From NCBI RefSeq assembly GCF_020510705.1, contig NZ_CP075184.1, positions 4,030,001 to 4,094,000 on the forward strand: a stretch of 64,000 nucleotides of DNA, given 5' to 3'. The DNA comes from Acidovorax radicis (GTDB lineage: Bacteria > Pseudomonadota > Gammaproteobacteria > Burkholderiales > Burkholderiaceae_C). Below, one piece after another: positions 35,121 to 45,798 of this stretch. The first letter of the stretch is position 1. The number at the start of each line of letters is the position of its first letter. Under the pieces are notes generated by a model. The model saw nothing but the letters and a program-made list of their open reading frames with translations, did not search any database and was not told the DNA's origin. A program made the position numbers and the translations under genes.

Positions 35121-35290
35121 GATTTTTTGCTCTCCATCCGTAGCGGGGCCTGGCCCCTGAAATTCATTGTGGTAGCAACGGTGCGGCGCGTTGCGTCGCC
35201 GCTGTTGCGTGTTGCAAGCAAGTGCAACACGCTCTGCGGTGGCCACCACGGCTTGTGCGGCCACGGCGCCACCGGCTGCAAGGCAATGGG

Positions 35291-36091
35291 TCAGCGCGCA
35301 GGCTCTTCAGGCAACACGCCGTCATGGGAGTCCACATCGATCTGGCCGTTGCCTCTTTGTGCTGCGTCTACCTGGCTGCCGCGCACCTGCAGGTACACAT
35401 CGCGCGTAAAGCTGTATTTATCGAGCGCCGCACTGTCGAGCACCGAGCCGGCCCGCAGCAGGTTGGCTCGCACATCCACGGCCCGCAAGGCATAGAGCGA
35501 ATTGCGCGCGGCAACCGGGTCTACGTAGCGCACCAGATTGCCTTTCATGTCCACCGGCAATGCCAACGTGTCGCGCAGTGTGGAGGGCCCCAGAATCGGC
35601 AGCACCACATACGGGCCCGTTCCCACGCCCCAGCGTCCCAGCGTCAGGCCAAAGTCCTGCTTGTAGCGGTCAATCCCGAGCTCACTGGCAACGTCGAGCA
35701 CACCACCAAGGCCGAAGATCGTGTTGACATTGACGCGCATGAAGCTGGATGCGGCGGCTTCGCCCCGCAACTGCAGCACATTGTTCACAAAAGACCAAGC
35801 GTCTCCAATGTTCGCAAAAAAGTTGCTGACGCCCGTACGCACCGGGGCAGGCGTGATCTCCTTGTAAGCCGTCGCCACCGGCTTGAGAACCATGGCATCC
35901 ACCTGCTCATTGAAGTTCGTCATGCTCCGGTTGTAGGACTCCAGCGGATCGTTCGGGTCGGGCTGGGCGACGGTGGCGCATCCTGCCAGCAGCGCAGCGC
36001 CCAAAAGCAGGCCACCCCACGCCAACCAGCGTTGCGCCAACACGGCGTTGCCCGCGCGATGGGCGCGGGCGGTGTCATTCGAGTTCGTCAT
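35291..36091 (-). CDS. mlaA: MlaA (VacJ) outer-membrane lipoprotein
   Basis: Outer-membrane component of the Mla system that removes phospholipids from the outer leaflet. 266 residues with a lipoprotein signal (GLLLGAALLAGC) and the family core DPLESYNRSMTNFNEQVDAM, FFANIGDAWSFVNNVLQL, RWGVGTGPYVVLPILGPSTLRD. The ATG overlaps the mlaD stop (ATGA). Having mlaA inside the operon, between mlaD and mlaC, is common in betaproteobacteria but not in E. coli, where it is unlinked. Confidence 0.93.
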   Translation of the reverse strand: MTNSNDTARAHRAGNAVLAQRWLAWGGLLLGAALLAGCATVAQPDPNDPLESYNRSMTNFNEQVDAMVLKPVATAYKEITPAPVRTGVSNFFANIGDAWSFVNNVLQLRGEAAASSFMRVNVNTIFGLGGVLDVASELGIDRYKQDFGLTLGRWGVGTGPYVVLPILGPSTLRDTLALPVDMKGNLVRYVDPVAARNSLYALRAVDVRANLLRAGSVLDSAALDKYSFTRDVYLQVRGSQVDAAQRGNGQIDVDSHDGVLPEEPAR

Positions 36092-36576
36092 TTATTGCTC
36101 CCTGCCCCCGCAGGCTTCCCGCCGTCTTCGGCTTTGCTGTAAAGAAATTGTCCAATGAGGTTTTCGAGCACCACCGCCGACTGGGTCGCGGTGACCACGT
36201 CGCCAGCGGCGAGGTTTTTCTCGTCTGCACCCGCTTCGATGCCGATGTACTGCTCGCCCAGAAGGCCGCTGGTGAGAATCTTCAAAGAGCTGTCTTTCGG
36301 AAACTGATAGCGGTCTTCCATGGACAGCGTGACCCTGGCCTGGAAAGTCTTGTCGTCGAACGCAATCGACTCCACGCGCCCCACGACCACCCCGGCGCTG
36401 CGCACGGCAGCCTTGGGCTTGAGCCCCCCGATGTTGTCAAAGCGGGCCACGATCTGATAACCCGACTGGAAGTTAAGACTCAGCAAATTGGCCGACTGCA
36501 GCGCCAGAAAAACAAGCGCAGCGGCCCCCAACAAGACAAAAAGCCCTACCCACAAATCATTTTTGGAACGTTGCAT
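36088..36576 (-). CDS. mlaD: MlaD, MCE-domain lipid transport protein
   Basis: 162-residue membrane-anchored MCE protein that forms a hexameric ring on the periplasmic face of MlaFE. N-terminal membrane helix (LWVGLFVLLGAAALVFLAL), then the MCE domain (about 38-115) with ARFDNIGGLKPKAAVRSAGVVVGRV and SLKILTSGLLGEQYIGIE, and a short C-terminal tail. mlaE lies 36 bases upstream; mlaA overlaps downstream. Confidence 0.94.
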   Translation of the reverse strand: MQRSKNDLWVGLFVLLGAAALVFLALQSANLLSLNFQSGYQIVARFDNIGGLKPKAAVRSAGVVVGRVESIAFDDKTFQARVTLSMEDRYQFPKDSSLKILTSGLLGEQYIGIEAGADEKNLAAGDVVTATQSAVVLENLIGQFLYSKAEDGGKPAGAGSNK

Positions 36577-36612
36577 TGTTTTTGATTCCTTCAGACGCGC
36601 GCATCGCTGGCG

Positions 36613-37395
36613 TCAGATACTGAACATCAGGGTGGTGAGCACAAAGTCCAGCGCCAACACCGCCAGGGAGGCCATCACCACCGTGCGTGTGGTGGCGCGC
36701 GACACACCTTCGGGCGTGGGTTTGGCCGTATACCCCTGCAGCAACGCCACAAAGGTCACCGTGAATCCGAAAACCACACTTTTGACCACGCCATTGCCCA
36801 GATCACTCCAGACATCCACACCGCCCTGCATCTGGCTCCAGAAGCTCCCCGCGTCAATGCCGATCATGAGCACGCCAACCACCCAGCCGCCAATCACCCC
36901 CACCGCACTGAACACCGTGGCCAGGACAGGCATGGCGATGACACCGGCCCAGAAACGGGGGGCCAGAATGCGCTGGACCGGGTCCACCGCCATCATTTCC
37001 ATCGCACTCAATTGCTCGCCCGCGCGCATCAGCCCGATCTCTGCCGTGAGCGACGTCCCCGCACGGCCCGCAAACAGCAGGGCAGTGATCACAGGCCCGA
37101 GCTCACGCACCAGTGACAAGGCCACCAGCAGCCCCAGCGCCTCGGACGAGCCGTAGCGCTGCAGCGTGTAGTAGCCCTGCAGCCCCAGCACAAAGCCCAC
37201 AAACAGGCCTGATACCGCAATGATGGCCAGCGAGTAGTTGCCCAGAAAATGAATTTGCTCACGCACTAGCGCGGGCCGCAGGAAGGCGGCACCACCCATG
37301 CGCACGAGCCGGGCGAAAAGGCGGGCAGCCATGCCGATGTCAGCCAACTTCTGGCGCACGGCAAACCCTGCATCGGAAGGTTTGTACCAGCTCAC
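36613..37395 (-). CDS. mlaE: MlaE lipid ABC transporter permease
   Basis: 260-residue inner-membrane permease of the phospholipid transporter. Family signatures: [59 protein letters not shown], and [20 protein letters not shown]. Five to six membrane spans. The ATG overlaps the mlaF stop codon (ATGA). Confidence 0.95.
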   Translation of the reverse strand: MSWYKPSDAGFAVRQKLADIGMAARLFARLVRMGGAAFLRPALVREQIHFLGNYSLAIIAVSGLFVGFVLGLQGYYTLQRYGSSEALGLLVALSLVRELGPVITALLFAGRAGTSLTAEIGLMRAGEQLSAMEMMAVDPVQRILAPRFWAGVIAMPVLATVFSAVGVIGGWVVGVLMIGIDAGSFWSQMQGGVDVWSDLGNGVVKSVVFGFTVTFVALLQGYTAKPTPEGVSRATTRTVVMASLAVLALDFVLTTLMFSI

Positions 37396-38210
37396 TGTGT
37401 ACGCCCTCCTACCGGTCCAAAATCCTCTGCCAGCCCCGGACCAGGGTAATGAAAAGGCACGGGCCCGGTGGGTAGCGCATTCACAAACTGATGCACCAGG
37501 GGGTCGCGGCTGGCGCGCACCTCGTCGGGCGTGCCTTGCGCCGCGACAACGCCTGGCCCCAGAATGATGACGTGGTCTGCCAACCGGAAGGTTTCCTCCA
37601 GATCATGCGACACCACGATGCTGGTGAGCCCCATGGCATTGTTGAGCTGGCGAATGAGCTGCGCCGCAGTGCCCAGCGAAATGGGATCAAGGCCCGCAAA
37701 TGGCTCGTCGTACATGACCAGTTCCGGGTCCAGCGCAATCGCACGAGCCAGGGCGACGCGACGCGCCATGCCGCCGGATATCTGGCTCGGCATCAGGTCT
37801 CGCGCCCCCCGAAGCCCCACGGCATGCAGCTTCATCAGCACCACATCGCGGATCAACGCGGGAGACAGATCTGTGTGCTCTCGCAGCGGAAACGCGACGT
37901 TCTCGAACACATTGAGATCGGTAAACAGCGCGCCAAACTGGAACAACATGCCCATGCGCCGCCGGGCGGCATACAGTTGCGTCCCATTCATGTGCCCCAC
38001 ATCCTGACCGTCAAACAGCACCTGGCCACCCTGGGCCTTGTACTGTCCGCCAATCAGGCGCAGCACCGTGGTTTTACCCCCACCCGATGCGCCCATGAGC
38101 GCAGTCACCTTGCCGCGGGGAATCGCCAGGCTGAGGTCACGCAAGACCACGCGGTCACCGTAAGAAAACGTGACGTTGCGCAGTTCGGCGAGAAGAGAGG
38201 ACTCAGGCAT
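37392..38210 (-). CDS. mlaF: MlaF lipid ABC transporter ATPase
   Basis: ATP-binding subunit driving the Mla transporter, 272 residues. Walker [11 protein letters not shown], signature [18 protein letters not shown], Walker [15 protein letters not shown], switch His in [10 protein letters not shown] short tail extends past the ABC domain ([13 protein letters not shown]). It opens the mlaF-mlaE-mlaD-mlaA-mlaC-mlaB operon. Confidence 0.95.
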   Translation of the reverse strand: MPESSLLAELRNVTFSYGDRVVLRDLSLAIPRGKVTALMGASGGGKTTVLRLIGGQYKAQGGQVLFDGQDVGHMNGTQLYAARRRMGMLFQFGALFTDLNVFENVAFPLREHTDLSPALIRDVVLMKLHAVGLRGARDLMPSQISGGMARRVALARAIALDPELVMYDEPFAGLDPISLGTAAQLIRQLNNAMGLTSIVVSHDLEETFRLADHVIILGPGVVAAQGTPDEVRASRDPLVHQFVNALPTGPVPFHYPGPGLAEDFGPVGGRTQ

Positions 38211-38487
38211 GCAAAGAAAAGGTTCGGGAATTTCGGGACTTGAACGGCTCGCTCACCCACCATGGCAAGCCCAAAACAGCAGCGATGGTAGCCGAAGAGA
38301 TATACATACATACATGTATGTTTGTAATTTATCGCATCGTCATCCGACGTAGCCGGGCGCCCTGACCGCAGGCAACCCCGAATTGACAGAGCTACCGATT
38401 GTGCCAACAAAGCACAAACTCGGCTTGCGGGGTCTTGTGGGCTGATGCGCCAGACCCACAGGTTCCGAGCAAGAAGAACCCAGTCGC
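38211..38487. promoter_or_regulatory. AT-rich region with a 14-bp palindrome upstream of mlaF
   Basis: The 349-base gap between mlaF and gltD has a sharply AT-rich patch (38296-38335) containing ACATACATGTATGT (38308-38321), a perfect palindrome preceded by further ACAT repeats. It is about 100 bases upstream of mlaF and could be an operator or promoter. The rest of the gap shows only the gltD terminator. Confidence 0.45.
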
Positions 38488-38517
38488 ATAAAAAAACGGC
38501 GCCCGCAGGCGCCGTTC
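38488..38517 (-). terminator. Rho-independent terminator after gltD
   Basis: AACGGCGCC-CGCA-GGCGCCGTT, a perfect 9-bp stem, followed on the minus strand by TTTTTT. It lies about 45 bases past the gltD stop codon. Confidence 0.85.
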
Positions 38518-38559
38518 TGAATGGACAGACCCGCCGTCAGCGGGCGAGCCTGCGGCCCA

Positions 38560-40038
38560 TCAACGCGGCAGGTCGGAATAGCCCATCAGGAACTCATCCA
38601 CTGAACGCGCAGCCTGGCGCCCCTCGCGAATCGCCCAGACCACCAACGACTGGCCCCGGCGAATGTCGCCGGCAGCAAACACCTTGGGTACGTTGGTGGC
38701 ATAACCACCGTCGAACTCCGTGGTGGCACGGGCATTGCCTCGGGCATCCTTATCCACACCAAAGGCCTCAAGCACCGCAGCGACCGGGCTCACGAAGCCC
38801 ATGGCCAGCAGAACCAAGTCGGCCTTGAGGATCTTCTCGGACCCCGCGACCTCGACCATCTTGCCGTCTTTCCATTCCACCCGGACAGTCTTGAGGCCGG
38901 TGACCTTGCCCTTTTCACCGACGAGCTCTTTGGTGGAAATGGCGAACTCGCGCTCACACCCTTCTTCGTGGCTGGAGCTGGTGCGCAGCTTGATCGGCCA
39001 GTAAGGCCAGGTCATGGGGCGGTTTTCCACTGCGGGCGGCTGAGGCATGAGCTCGAACTGCGTGACGCTGGCAGCGCCGTGGCGATTGCTGGTGCCCACG
39101 CAGTCGCTGCCCGTGTCGCCGCCACCAATCACAATCACATGCTTGCCGTCGGCGCGCAGCTGGCCCTTGAGCTTGTCGCCCGCGTTGACTTTGTTCTGCT
39201 GGGGCAGAAACTCCATGGCGAAGTGAACGCCATCCAGGTCACGGCCGGGCACGGGCAGGTCGCGCGACTGCTCGGCGCCGCCGGTCAGCAGCACGGCGTC
39301 GAACTCTTTGTTCAACTGCTCAGGCGTGATGGTTTCCTTGGCCCAGTTGGTGACCTTGGAATCCTTGCCCAGGCCGTCCTTGGCAGCGCCCACGAACACG
39401 CTGGTGCGAACGACCACGCCTTCGGCTTCGAGCTGCTTGACGCGGCGGTCAATGTGCGACTTCTCCATCTTGAAGTCGGGGATGCCATAGCGCAGCAGCC
39501 CACCCACGCGGTCGTTCTTTTCAAACAGCGTGACGCTGTGGCCTGCACGCGCCAGCTGCTGGGCTGCCGCCATGCCGGCGGGGCCGGAGCCCACCACGGC
39601 CACCTTCTTGCCGGTCTTGTGCTTGGCCACACGGGGCTGCACCCAGCCTTCCTGCCAGGCACGGTCGATGATCGCGTGTTCGATGGATTTGATGCCCACC
39701 GCGTCGTCGTTCACGTTGAGCACGCATGCCGCCTCGCAGGGCGCGGGGCAGATGCGGCCGGTGAACTCGGGGAAGTTGTTGGTGCTGTGCAGCACCTCGA
39801 TCGCGCTCTTCCAGTCGGCGTGATACACCAGATCATTGAAGTCCGGAATGATGTTGTTCACCGGGCAGCCGTTGTTGCAAAACGGCGTGCCGCAGTCCAT
39901 GCAGCGCGCAGCTTGCACCTTGGCCTGGCTCTCATCGAGGCCAATGACGAATTCCTTGTAGTGCTTCAGGCGCTCGGGCACGGGCTTGTAGCCCTCTTCG
40001 ATGCGCTCGTATTCCATGAAGCCGGTAGTTTTTCCCAT
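38560..40038 (-). CDS. gltD: glutamate synthase small (beta) subunit
   Basis: NADPH-binding subunit of GOGAT; passes electrons from NADPH through FAD and 4Fe-4S clusters to GltB. 492 residues: N-terminal cysteine-rich cluster region ([20 protein letters not shown] and [12 protein letters not shown]), FAD-binding [24 protein letters not shown] at about residue 150, NAD(P)H-binding [13 protein letters not shown] at about 305, and a C-terminal FAD-interacting segment [19 protein letters not shown]. Separated by 48 bases from gltB upstream. Confidence 0.95.
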   Translation of the reverse strand: MGKTTGFMEYERIEEGYKPVPERLKHYKEFVIGLDESQAKVQAARCMDCGTPFCNNGCPVNNIIPDFNDLVYHADWKSAIEVLHSTNNFPEFTGRICPAPCEAACVLNVNDDAVGIKSIEHAIIDRAWQEGWVQPRVAKHKTGKKVAVVGSGPAGMAAAQQLARAGHSVTLFEKNDRVGGLLRYGIPDFKMEKSHIDRRVKQLEAEGVVVRTSVFVGAAKDGLGKDSKVTNWAKETITPEQLNKEFDAVLLTGGAEQSRDLPVPGRDLDGVHFAMEFLPQQNKVNAGDKLKGQLRADGKHVIVIGGGDTGSDCVGTSNRHGAASVTQFELMPQPPAVENRPMTWPYWPIKLRTSSSHEEGCEREFAISTKELVGEKGKVTGLKTVRVEWKDGKMVEVAGSEKILKADLVLLAMGFVSPVAAVLEAFGVDKDARGNARATTEFDGGYATNVPKVFAAGDIRRGQSLVVWAIREGRQAARSVDEFLMGYSDLPR

Positions 40039-40086
40039 GACGATGTCCTTGTTTATGAATGCGGTGCGGATGTCTGCGGTGTCGCC

Positions 40087-43000
40087 TTACTTGGCGGGAG
40101 TCGCTTCATTTTTGGTAGCAGCTACCGCAGGCGTAGCGGACTCCTCCAGCACTTTTCTCTCATAAATTTCAGACAACGCACGTTTGTACTCGGTCGGAAA
40201 GACCTTGACGAACTTGCTGCGCGATGCCGCCCAGTTGTCGAGCAGCTCGCGTGCACGCTTGCTGCCCGTCCAGCGGTTGTGGTCTTCCAGCAGCTTCTTG
40301 AGCTGGGCTTCATCGGTCTGGCCGTTGTGCCAGATCGAACGTGGCACCGTGGCCTCCTGCTCCGAGGTGGGCAAAATGCGCTCCAGCGTCACCATGGACA
40401 TGTTGCAACGGGTGTCGAACTGGCCGTCTTCGTCGTAGACGTAGGCGACACCGCCGCTCATGCCCGCAGCGAAGTTGCGACCGGTCTTGCCCAGTACGAG
40501 CACTGTGCCCCCGGTCATGTATTCGCAGCCGTGGTCGCCCGTGCCTTCCACCACGGCAGTGGCACCCGACAGACGCACCGCAAAGCGCTCGCCCGCCACG
40601 CCGCTGAAGAAGGCTTCACCGGTGGTGGCGCCGTACATCACGGTGTTGCCCACGATGGTGTTACGCACCGCATCGCCCCGGAAGTCGATGCTGGGGCGCA
40701 CGATGATGCGGCCGCCCGACAGGCCCTTGCCCGTGTAATCGTTCGCATCGCCAATCAGGTACAGCGTGATGCCACGGGTCAGGAACGCGCCAAAGGATTG
40801 GCCGCCCGTGCCTTCAAGCTGGATGCGGATGGTGTCGTCGGGCAGGCCTTCGGGGTGCACACGCGTCACCGCGCCCGAAAGCATGGCGCCCACGGAGCGG
40901 TTGACGTTGCGGGCCACTTCGATGAACTGCACGCGCTCGCCCTTTTCGATGGCGGGCTTGCTGCGCTCGATGAGCTTGCGATCGAGCGTGTGCTCGATGT
41001 TGTGGTCTTGCACATCCACATGGAAGCGCGGCACATCAGCAGGCACATTGGGCTGGGCAAACAGGCGGCCAAAATCCAGGCCACGTGCCTTCCAGTGCTC
41101 CAGGCCATGGCGCATGTCGAGCAGGTCGGTGCGACCGATCAGGTCGTCAAACTTGCGAATGCCCAGCTGGGCCATGATCTGACGCACTTCTTCGGCGATG
41201 AAGAAGAAGTAGTTCACCACATGCTCGGGCTTGCCCGAGAACTTCTTGCGCAGCGCTGGGTCTTGCGTGGCCACGCCCACGGGGCAGGTGTTCAGGTGGC
41301 ACTTGCGCATCATGATGCAGCCTTCGACCACCAGCGGTGCCGTGGCAAAGCCGAACTCGTCGGCGCCCAGCAGCGCGCCAATGGCGACATCGCGGCCGGT
41401 CTTCATCTGGCCATCGGCCTGCACACGGATGCGGCCGCGCAGGCGGTTGAGCACCAGCGTCTGCTGGGTTTCGGCCAGGCCGATTTCCCAGGGGCCACCG
41501 GCGTGTTTGATGGACGACCAGGGCGATGCGCCCGTGCCGCCATCGTGCCCGGCGATCACGACGTGGTCGCTCTTGCACTTGGCAACGCCTGCGGCAATAG
41601 TGCCCACGCCCACTTCAGACACCAGCTTGACGCTGATCCCGGCATGGGGCGCGACGTTCTTCAGATCGTGGATCAACTGGGCCAGGTCTTCGATCGAATA
41701 GATGTCGTGGTGCGGTGGAGGCGAAATCAGCCCCACGCCAGGCACGCTGTGGCGCAGCTTGCCGATGTAGGTAGACACCTTGCCACCGGGCAGCTGACCG
41801 CCCTCGCCCGGCTTGGCACCCTGGGCCATCTTGATCTGGATCTGGTCGGCCGACGACAGGTATTCGGCCGTGACGCCAAAGCGGCCCGAAGCCACCTGCT
41901 TGATGCGGCTGCGCAGCGAGTCGCCGTCCAGCAAGGGCAAATCAACCTCGACGTTCTCGGCGCCGATCACGCTCTTGAGCGTGTCGCCCTTCTTGATCGG
42001 GATGCCCTTGAGTTCGTTGCGGTAACGCGCAGCGTCTTCACCGCCTTCACCGGTGTTGCTCTTGCCGCCAATGCGGTTCATGGCCACGGCCAGCGTAGCG
42101 TGCGCCTCGGTGGAGATGGAGCCCAGCGACATGGCACCGGTGGCAAAACGCTTGACGATCTCCTTGGCGGGCTCGACCTCGTCGATGGAGATGGCCTTGG
42201 CAGGATCAATCTTGAACTCGAACAGGCCGCGCAGCGTCATGTGGCGCTTGCTCTGGTCGTTGATGAGCTGAGCGTATTCCTTGTACGTGTTCCAGTTGTT
42301 GGATCGCGTGCTGTGCTGCAGTTTGGCAATCACATCGGGCGTCCACATGTGTTCTTCACCGCGGGTGCGCCAGGCATATTCGCCACCGGCGTCCAGCATG
42401 GTTTCGAGCACGGGGTCGTCACCAAAGGCGGCCTTGTGCATACGGATAGCCTCTTCGGCAATCTCGAACACGCCAATGCCTTCCACGCGGCTGGCGGTGC
42501 CGGTGAAGTACTTGCCCACGGTTTCCGTGTTCAGGCCGATGGCCTCGAACAGCTGGGCGCCGCAGTAGCTCATGTAGGTGCTCACGCCCATCTTGGACAT
42601 GATCTTGGACAGGCCCTTGCCAATCGCCTTGACGTAGTTGTAGATGGCCTTGTCGGCGGACAGGTCGCCACCCAGGTCCTTGTGCATCTCGGCCAGGGTT
42701 TCCATGGCGAGATAGGGGTGCACAGCCTCGGCGCCGTAGCCTGCCAGCACCGCAAAGTGGTGCACTTCACGGGCCGTACCGGTTTCGACCACCAGACCAG
42801 CCGTGGTGCGCAGGCCAGCGCCCACCAGATGCTGGTGAATGGCCGACAGCGCCAGCAGCGCAGGGATGGCCACTTGCGTGGCGCTCACGGCGCGGTCGCT
42901 GATGATCAAAATATTGGCGCCGCCCTTGATGGCGTCCACGGCCTGTGCGCACAGTGAGGCCAGCTTGGCCTCCACGCCTTCACGGCCCCAGCCCAGCGGG

Positions 43001-44820
43001 TAGGTGATGTCGATGGTGACGCTCTTGAACTTGCCTTGTGTGTATTTCTCGATATCACGCAGCTTGGCCATGGCCGCGAAGTCGAGCACCGGTTGACTCA
43101 CTTCGAGGCGCATCGGCGGGTTGACCTGGTTGATGTCCAGCAGATTGGGCTTGGGCCCGATGAAGCTGTTGAGCGACATCACGATGGCCTCGCGGATCGG
43201 GTCGATCGGCGGGTTGGTCACTTGCGCAAACAGCTGCTTGAAGTAGTTGTACAGCGGCTTGTTCTTGCCCGAGAGCACGGCCAACGGGCTGTCGTTGCCC
43301 ATCGAGCCGATGCCTTCTTCGCCGTTCTTGGCCATGGGCGCCATCAGGAACTTGATGTCTTCCTGGGTGTAACCAAAAGCCTGCTGGCGGTCGAGCAGAG
43401 GCAGATCAGCCGCTTGTGGCGTAGCCGCCTCGGCACCGGCTTCGATGCTGTCGAGCTTGATGCGCAGGTTCTCGATCCACTGCTTGTAGGGCTTGGTGTT
43501 GACGATGTTGGCTTTCAACTCGTCGTCATCGATCATGCGGCCTTGTTCCAAGTCGATCAGGAACATCTTGCCGGGCTGCAGGCGCCACTTGCGCACGATC
43601 TTGTTCTCGGGCACGGGCAGCACGCCCGATTCGGAACCCATGATGACCAGGTCGTCGTCGGTGATGCAGTAGCGCGAGGGACGCAGGCCGTTGCGGTCCA
43701 GCGTGGCGCCAATCTGGCGGCCATCGGTGAACACGATGGAGGCGGGACCATCCCAGGGCTCCAGCATGGCGGCGTGGTATTCATAGAAGGCGCGGCGGCG
43801 CTCGTCCATGGTGGTGTGCTGCTCCCAGGGCTCGGGGATCATCATCATCACGGCCTGGCTGATGGGGTAGCCGGCCATGGTCAGCAGTTCGAGGCAGTTG
43901 TCGAACGTGGCGGTGTCGGACTGGTCGGCGAAGCTGATGGGGTACAGCTTTTGCAGGTCGGCCGCGAGCACAGGCGAGGCCATTACGCCTTCGCGCGCCT
44001 TCATCCAGTTGTAGTTGCCCTTGACGGTGTTGATTTCACCGTTGTGCGCCACATAGCGGTAGGGGTGGGCCAGCGGCCACTCGGGGAAGGTGTTGGTGGA
44101 AAAACGCTGATGCACCAGGCCGATGGCCGAGATGCAGCGCTCGTCCGACAGGTCCTTGTAGTACACGCCCACCTGGTCGGCCAACAGCAGGCCCTTGTAG
44201 ACCACGGTGCGGCTGGACATGCTTGGTACGTAGTATTCCTTGCTGTGCTTGAGTTTCAGGGCCTGGATGTTGGCGCTGGCCGTCTTGCGGATCACGTACA
44301 GCTTGCGCTCCAGCGCGTCCTGCACGATCACGTCGTTGCCACGGCCGATGAACACCTGGCGCAGGATGGGCTCCTTCTTGCGCACGGTGGGCGACATGGG
44401 CATATCCACATTGACCGGCACATCGCGCCAGCCCAGCAGCACCTGGCCTTCGGCCTTGATGGCGCGCTCCATCTCTTGCTCGCAAGCCAGACGCGAGGCG
44501 TGCTCCTTGGGCAAAAAGATCATGCCCACGCCGTATTCGCCGGCTGCTGGCAAGGTCACGCCTTGCTTGGCCATTTCTTCACGGTACAGCGCGTCCGGGA
44601 TCTGGATCAGGATACCGGCGCCATCACCCATCAGCGGGTCAGCACCGACCGCGCCACGGTGGTCGATGTTTTCCAGAATCTTCAGAGCCTGCGTCACGAT
44701 GTCGTGGCGCTTGATGCCCTTGATGTGGGCCACAAACCCGAGGCCGCAGGCGTCGTGTTCGTTACCCGATGAATACAAACCGTGTTGTTGCAGATGCTGG
44801 ATCTCGGCAGCCGTGGTCAT
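40087..44820 (-). CDS. gltB: glutamate synthase large (alpha) subunit
   Basis: Catalytic subunit of NADPH-dependent GOGAT: makes two glutamates from glutamine and 2-oxoglutarate. 1577 residues. A propeptide of 24 residues would be removed to expose Cys25 (ACGLGF) as the class II glutaminase nucleophile; the glutaminase domain covers about 25-430, then a central domain, the FMN-binding synthase barrel ([41 protein letters not shown] with 3Fe-4S cysteines) and the C-terminal beta-helix domain (about 1270-1560, repeated G-x-x-x-G). The RAYT transposase element is immediately upstream, within 200 bases, which may have displaced the native promoter. Confidence 0.96.
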   Translation of the reverse strand: MTTAAEIQHLQQHGLYSSGNEHDACGLGFVAHIKGIKRHDIVTQALKILENIDHRGAVGADPLMGDGAGILIQIPDALYREEMAKQGVTLPAAGEYGVGMIFLPKEHASRLACEQEMERAIKAEGQVLLGWRDVPVNVDMPMSPTVRKKEPILRQVFIGRGNDVIVQDALERKLYVIRKTASANIQALKLKHSKEYYVPSMSSRTVVYKGLLLADQVGVYYKDLSDERCISAIGLVHQRFSTNTFPEWPLAHPYRYVAHNGEINTVKGNYNWMKAREGVMASPVLAADLQKLYPISFADQSDTATFDNCLELLTMAGYPISQAVMMMIPEPWEQHTTMDERRRAFYEYHAAMLEPWDGPASIVFTDGRQIGATLDRNGLRPSRYCITDDDLVIMGSESGVLPVPENKIVRKWRLQPGKMFLIDLEQGRMIDDDELKANIVNTKPYKQWIENLRIKLDSIEAGAEAATPQAADLPLLDRQQAFGYTQEDIKFLMAPMAKNGEEGIGSMGNDSPLAVLSGKNKPLYNYFKQLFAQVTNPPIDPIREAIVMSLNSFIGPKPNLLDINQVNPPMRLEVSQPVLDFAAMAKLRDIEKYTQGKFKSVTIDITYPLGWGREGVEAKLASLCAQAVDAIKGGANILIISDRAVSATQVAIPALLALSAIHQHLVGAGLRTTAGLVVETGTAREVHHFAVLAGYGAEAVHPYLAMETLAEMHKDLGGDLSADKAIYNYVKAIGKGLSKIMSKMGVSTYMSYCGAQLFEAIGLNTETVGKYFTGTASRVEGIGVFEIAEEAIRMHKAAFGDDPVLETMLDAGGEYAWRTRGEEHMWTPDVIAKLQHSTRSNNWNTYKEYAQLINDQSKRHMTLRGLFEFKIDPAKAISIDEVEPAKEIVKRFATGAMSLGSISTEAHATLAVAMNRIGGKSNTGEGGEDAARYRNELKGIPIKKGDTLKSVIGAENVEVDLPLLDGDSLRSRIKQVASGRFGVTAEYLSSADQIQIKMAQGAKPGEGGQLPGGKVSTYIGKLRHSVPGVGLISPPPHHDIYSIEDLAQLIHDLKNVAPHAGISVKLVSEVGVGTIAAGVAKCKSDHVVIAGHDGGTGASPWSSIKHAGGPWEIGLAETQQTLVLNRLRGRIRVQADGQMKTGRDVAIGALLGADEFGFATAPLVVEGCIMMRKCHLNTCPVGVATQDPALRKKFSGKPEHVVNYFFFIAEEVRQIMAQLGIRKFDDLIGRTDLLDMRHGLEHWKARGLDFGRLFAQPNVPADVPRFHVDVQDHNIEHTLDRKLIERSKPAIEKGERVQFIEVARNVNRSVGAMLSGAVTRVHPEGLPDDTIRIQLEGTGGQSFGAFLTRGITLYLIGDANDYTGKGLSGGRIIVRPSIDFRGDAVRNTIVGNTVMYGATTGEAFFSGVAGERFAVRLSGATAVVEGTGDHGCEYMTGGTVLVLGKTGRNFAAGMSGGVAYVYDEDGQFDTRCNMSMVTLERILPTSEQEATVPRSIWHNGQTDEAQLKKLLEDHNRWTGSKRARELLDNWAASRSKFVKVFPTEYKRALSEIYERKVLEESATPAVAATKNEATPAK

Positions 44821-44955
44821 GGCGCACTCCTATATTTTTCGCAGGGAGTCAGAGATTAGTGCATTGCAACATATTTTGGCAAGAAAATTATTCGGGGTCA
44901 GATCCTATTTTTGCAAGGGCAATTTTTACCAATCAATTTATAAGGGACACATCAA

Positions 44956-45003
44956 AAACTATAGCTATTAGCGCTTTATGCATAAGCGCTATAGTCAGTT
45001 TTT
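44956..45003 (-). repeat. Interspersed hairpin repeat, copy 6, touching the RAYT gene
   Basis: On the minus strand: CTATAGCGCTTATGCATAAAGCGCTAATAGCTATAG followed by an AT-rich tail; the same hairpin plus AGCTAT plan as the other copies. It overlaps the RAYT stop codon at 44995. Confidence 0.8.
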
Positions 45004-45696
45004 ACTGGTTTTATTGAGTGACGGACGACCAGCACGCCCCTGCACCACACGGCGAGGAGTCTGTTTTTGCAGTTGCTGGATGAAGTCACTATCCCCCAGC
45101 GCCCAGCCGCTGAGGGCCGACGCAGTCAGCGCCTCCTGCTCTTGTGCGCCCAGACCCGCTTGAACGAGTTCTGCGTAGGCCGCCTCGCGGGCGAATGGTG
45201 TATTGCCCAGATCCCAAAACTGCGCATGCGGCGTGAGGAGCCGGTCATTGCGCACACCAAGCCAATGGGCGTGGCTTGACCAGCGATAGTCCGCAGCATG
45301 CGCAACCCGCCCTGCCCGAACGGGGTTGAGATCCATGTACACCATGCATGGCAGCAAATACCGGTCTGGCTGAAGGATGGTGGAACGGTAGCGCCCTTCC
45401 CACAAGGTACCACTGCGCCCGTGGCGGCGGTTGAAATACTGTACGTAGCGGCGTCCCACTGCTTGCATCATTTGCGGCAAGGCGGATTCTGTGGACGGCG
45501 TAGCGAGCAGATGAAAATGGTTGTCCATCAGCACATAGGCATGCACCGCCACTCCTGATTTCTGGGCGTTTTCAACCCAAAGCGCATGCAGCATCTCAAA
45601 ATCTTCGTCATCGATGAAGATGGTTTGCCGGTTGTTGCCACGCTGAATCACATGGTGGGCGTAGCCCGGCAAAGTCAGGCGAGGGAGTCGTGCCAT
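44995..45696 (-). CDS. REP-associated tyrosine transposase (RAYT, Y1_Tnp)
   Basis: 233-residue HUH-type single-strand transposase of the IS200-related RAYT family. Motifs: NHFHLL (HUH histidines in YVLMDNHFHLLATP), catalytic Tyr in GRRYVQYFNRRHGRSGTLWEGRYRS, and the RAYT-typical YMDLNPVRAGRV. Start ATG 45696 begins MARLPRLTLPGYAHHVIQRGN, the standard RAYT N-terminus; a TTG 18 codons upstream is possible. RAYTs act on short palindromic REP sequences in their host; the hairpin repeat that overlaps this gene's 3' end is a candidate substrate. The gene is intact, without a frameshift. Confidence 0.9.
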   Translation of the reverse strand: MARLPRLTLPGYAHHVIQRGNNRQTIFIDDEDFEMLHALWVENAQKSGVAVHAYVLMDNHFHLLATPSTESALPQMMQAVGRRYVQYFNRRHGRSGTLWEGRYRSTILQPDRYLLPCMVYMDLNPVRAGRVAHAADYRWSSHAHWLGVRNDRLLTPHAQFWDLGNTPFAREAAYAELVQAGLGAQEQEALTASALSGWALGDSDFIQQLQKQTPRRVVQGRAGRPSLNKTSKN

Positions 45697-45798
45697 GGGG
45701 GAGCGATTAGAAGGAGGACGGCCATAATAACCCGTCCCCAATTCAATCAAAGCCCGCTTTTCATCCGCAGGCCCTCCGCCACATCCACCAAAGCAAAG

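Larger units (their letters stand above)
44890..45745 (-). mobile_element. RAYT/IS200-like element (approximate limits)
   Basis: The transposase gene is flanked by partly inverted GGGG-containing ends: minus strand GAATTGGGGACGGG at the 5' side (about 45745-45732) and CTGACCCCGAAT at the 3' side (about 44904-44893). Limits are approximate; no target-site duplication was identified. The element lies between a methyltransferase gene and gltB. Confidence 0.4.

Noticed and set aside
38968..42957. Plus-strand open frame of 1329 codons antisense to gltD and gltB
   Set aside because: It is the mirror of G+C-rich codon bias in gltB; it is rich in His, Ala, Gln and Arg, has no motif, and gltB on the other strand is unmistakable.
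43036..44772. Plus-strand open frame of 578 codons over the 5' part of gltB
   Set aside because: Antisense shadow; gltB glutaminase domain is clear on the minus strand.
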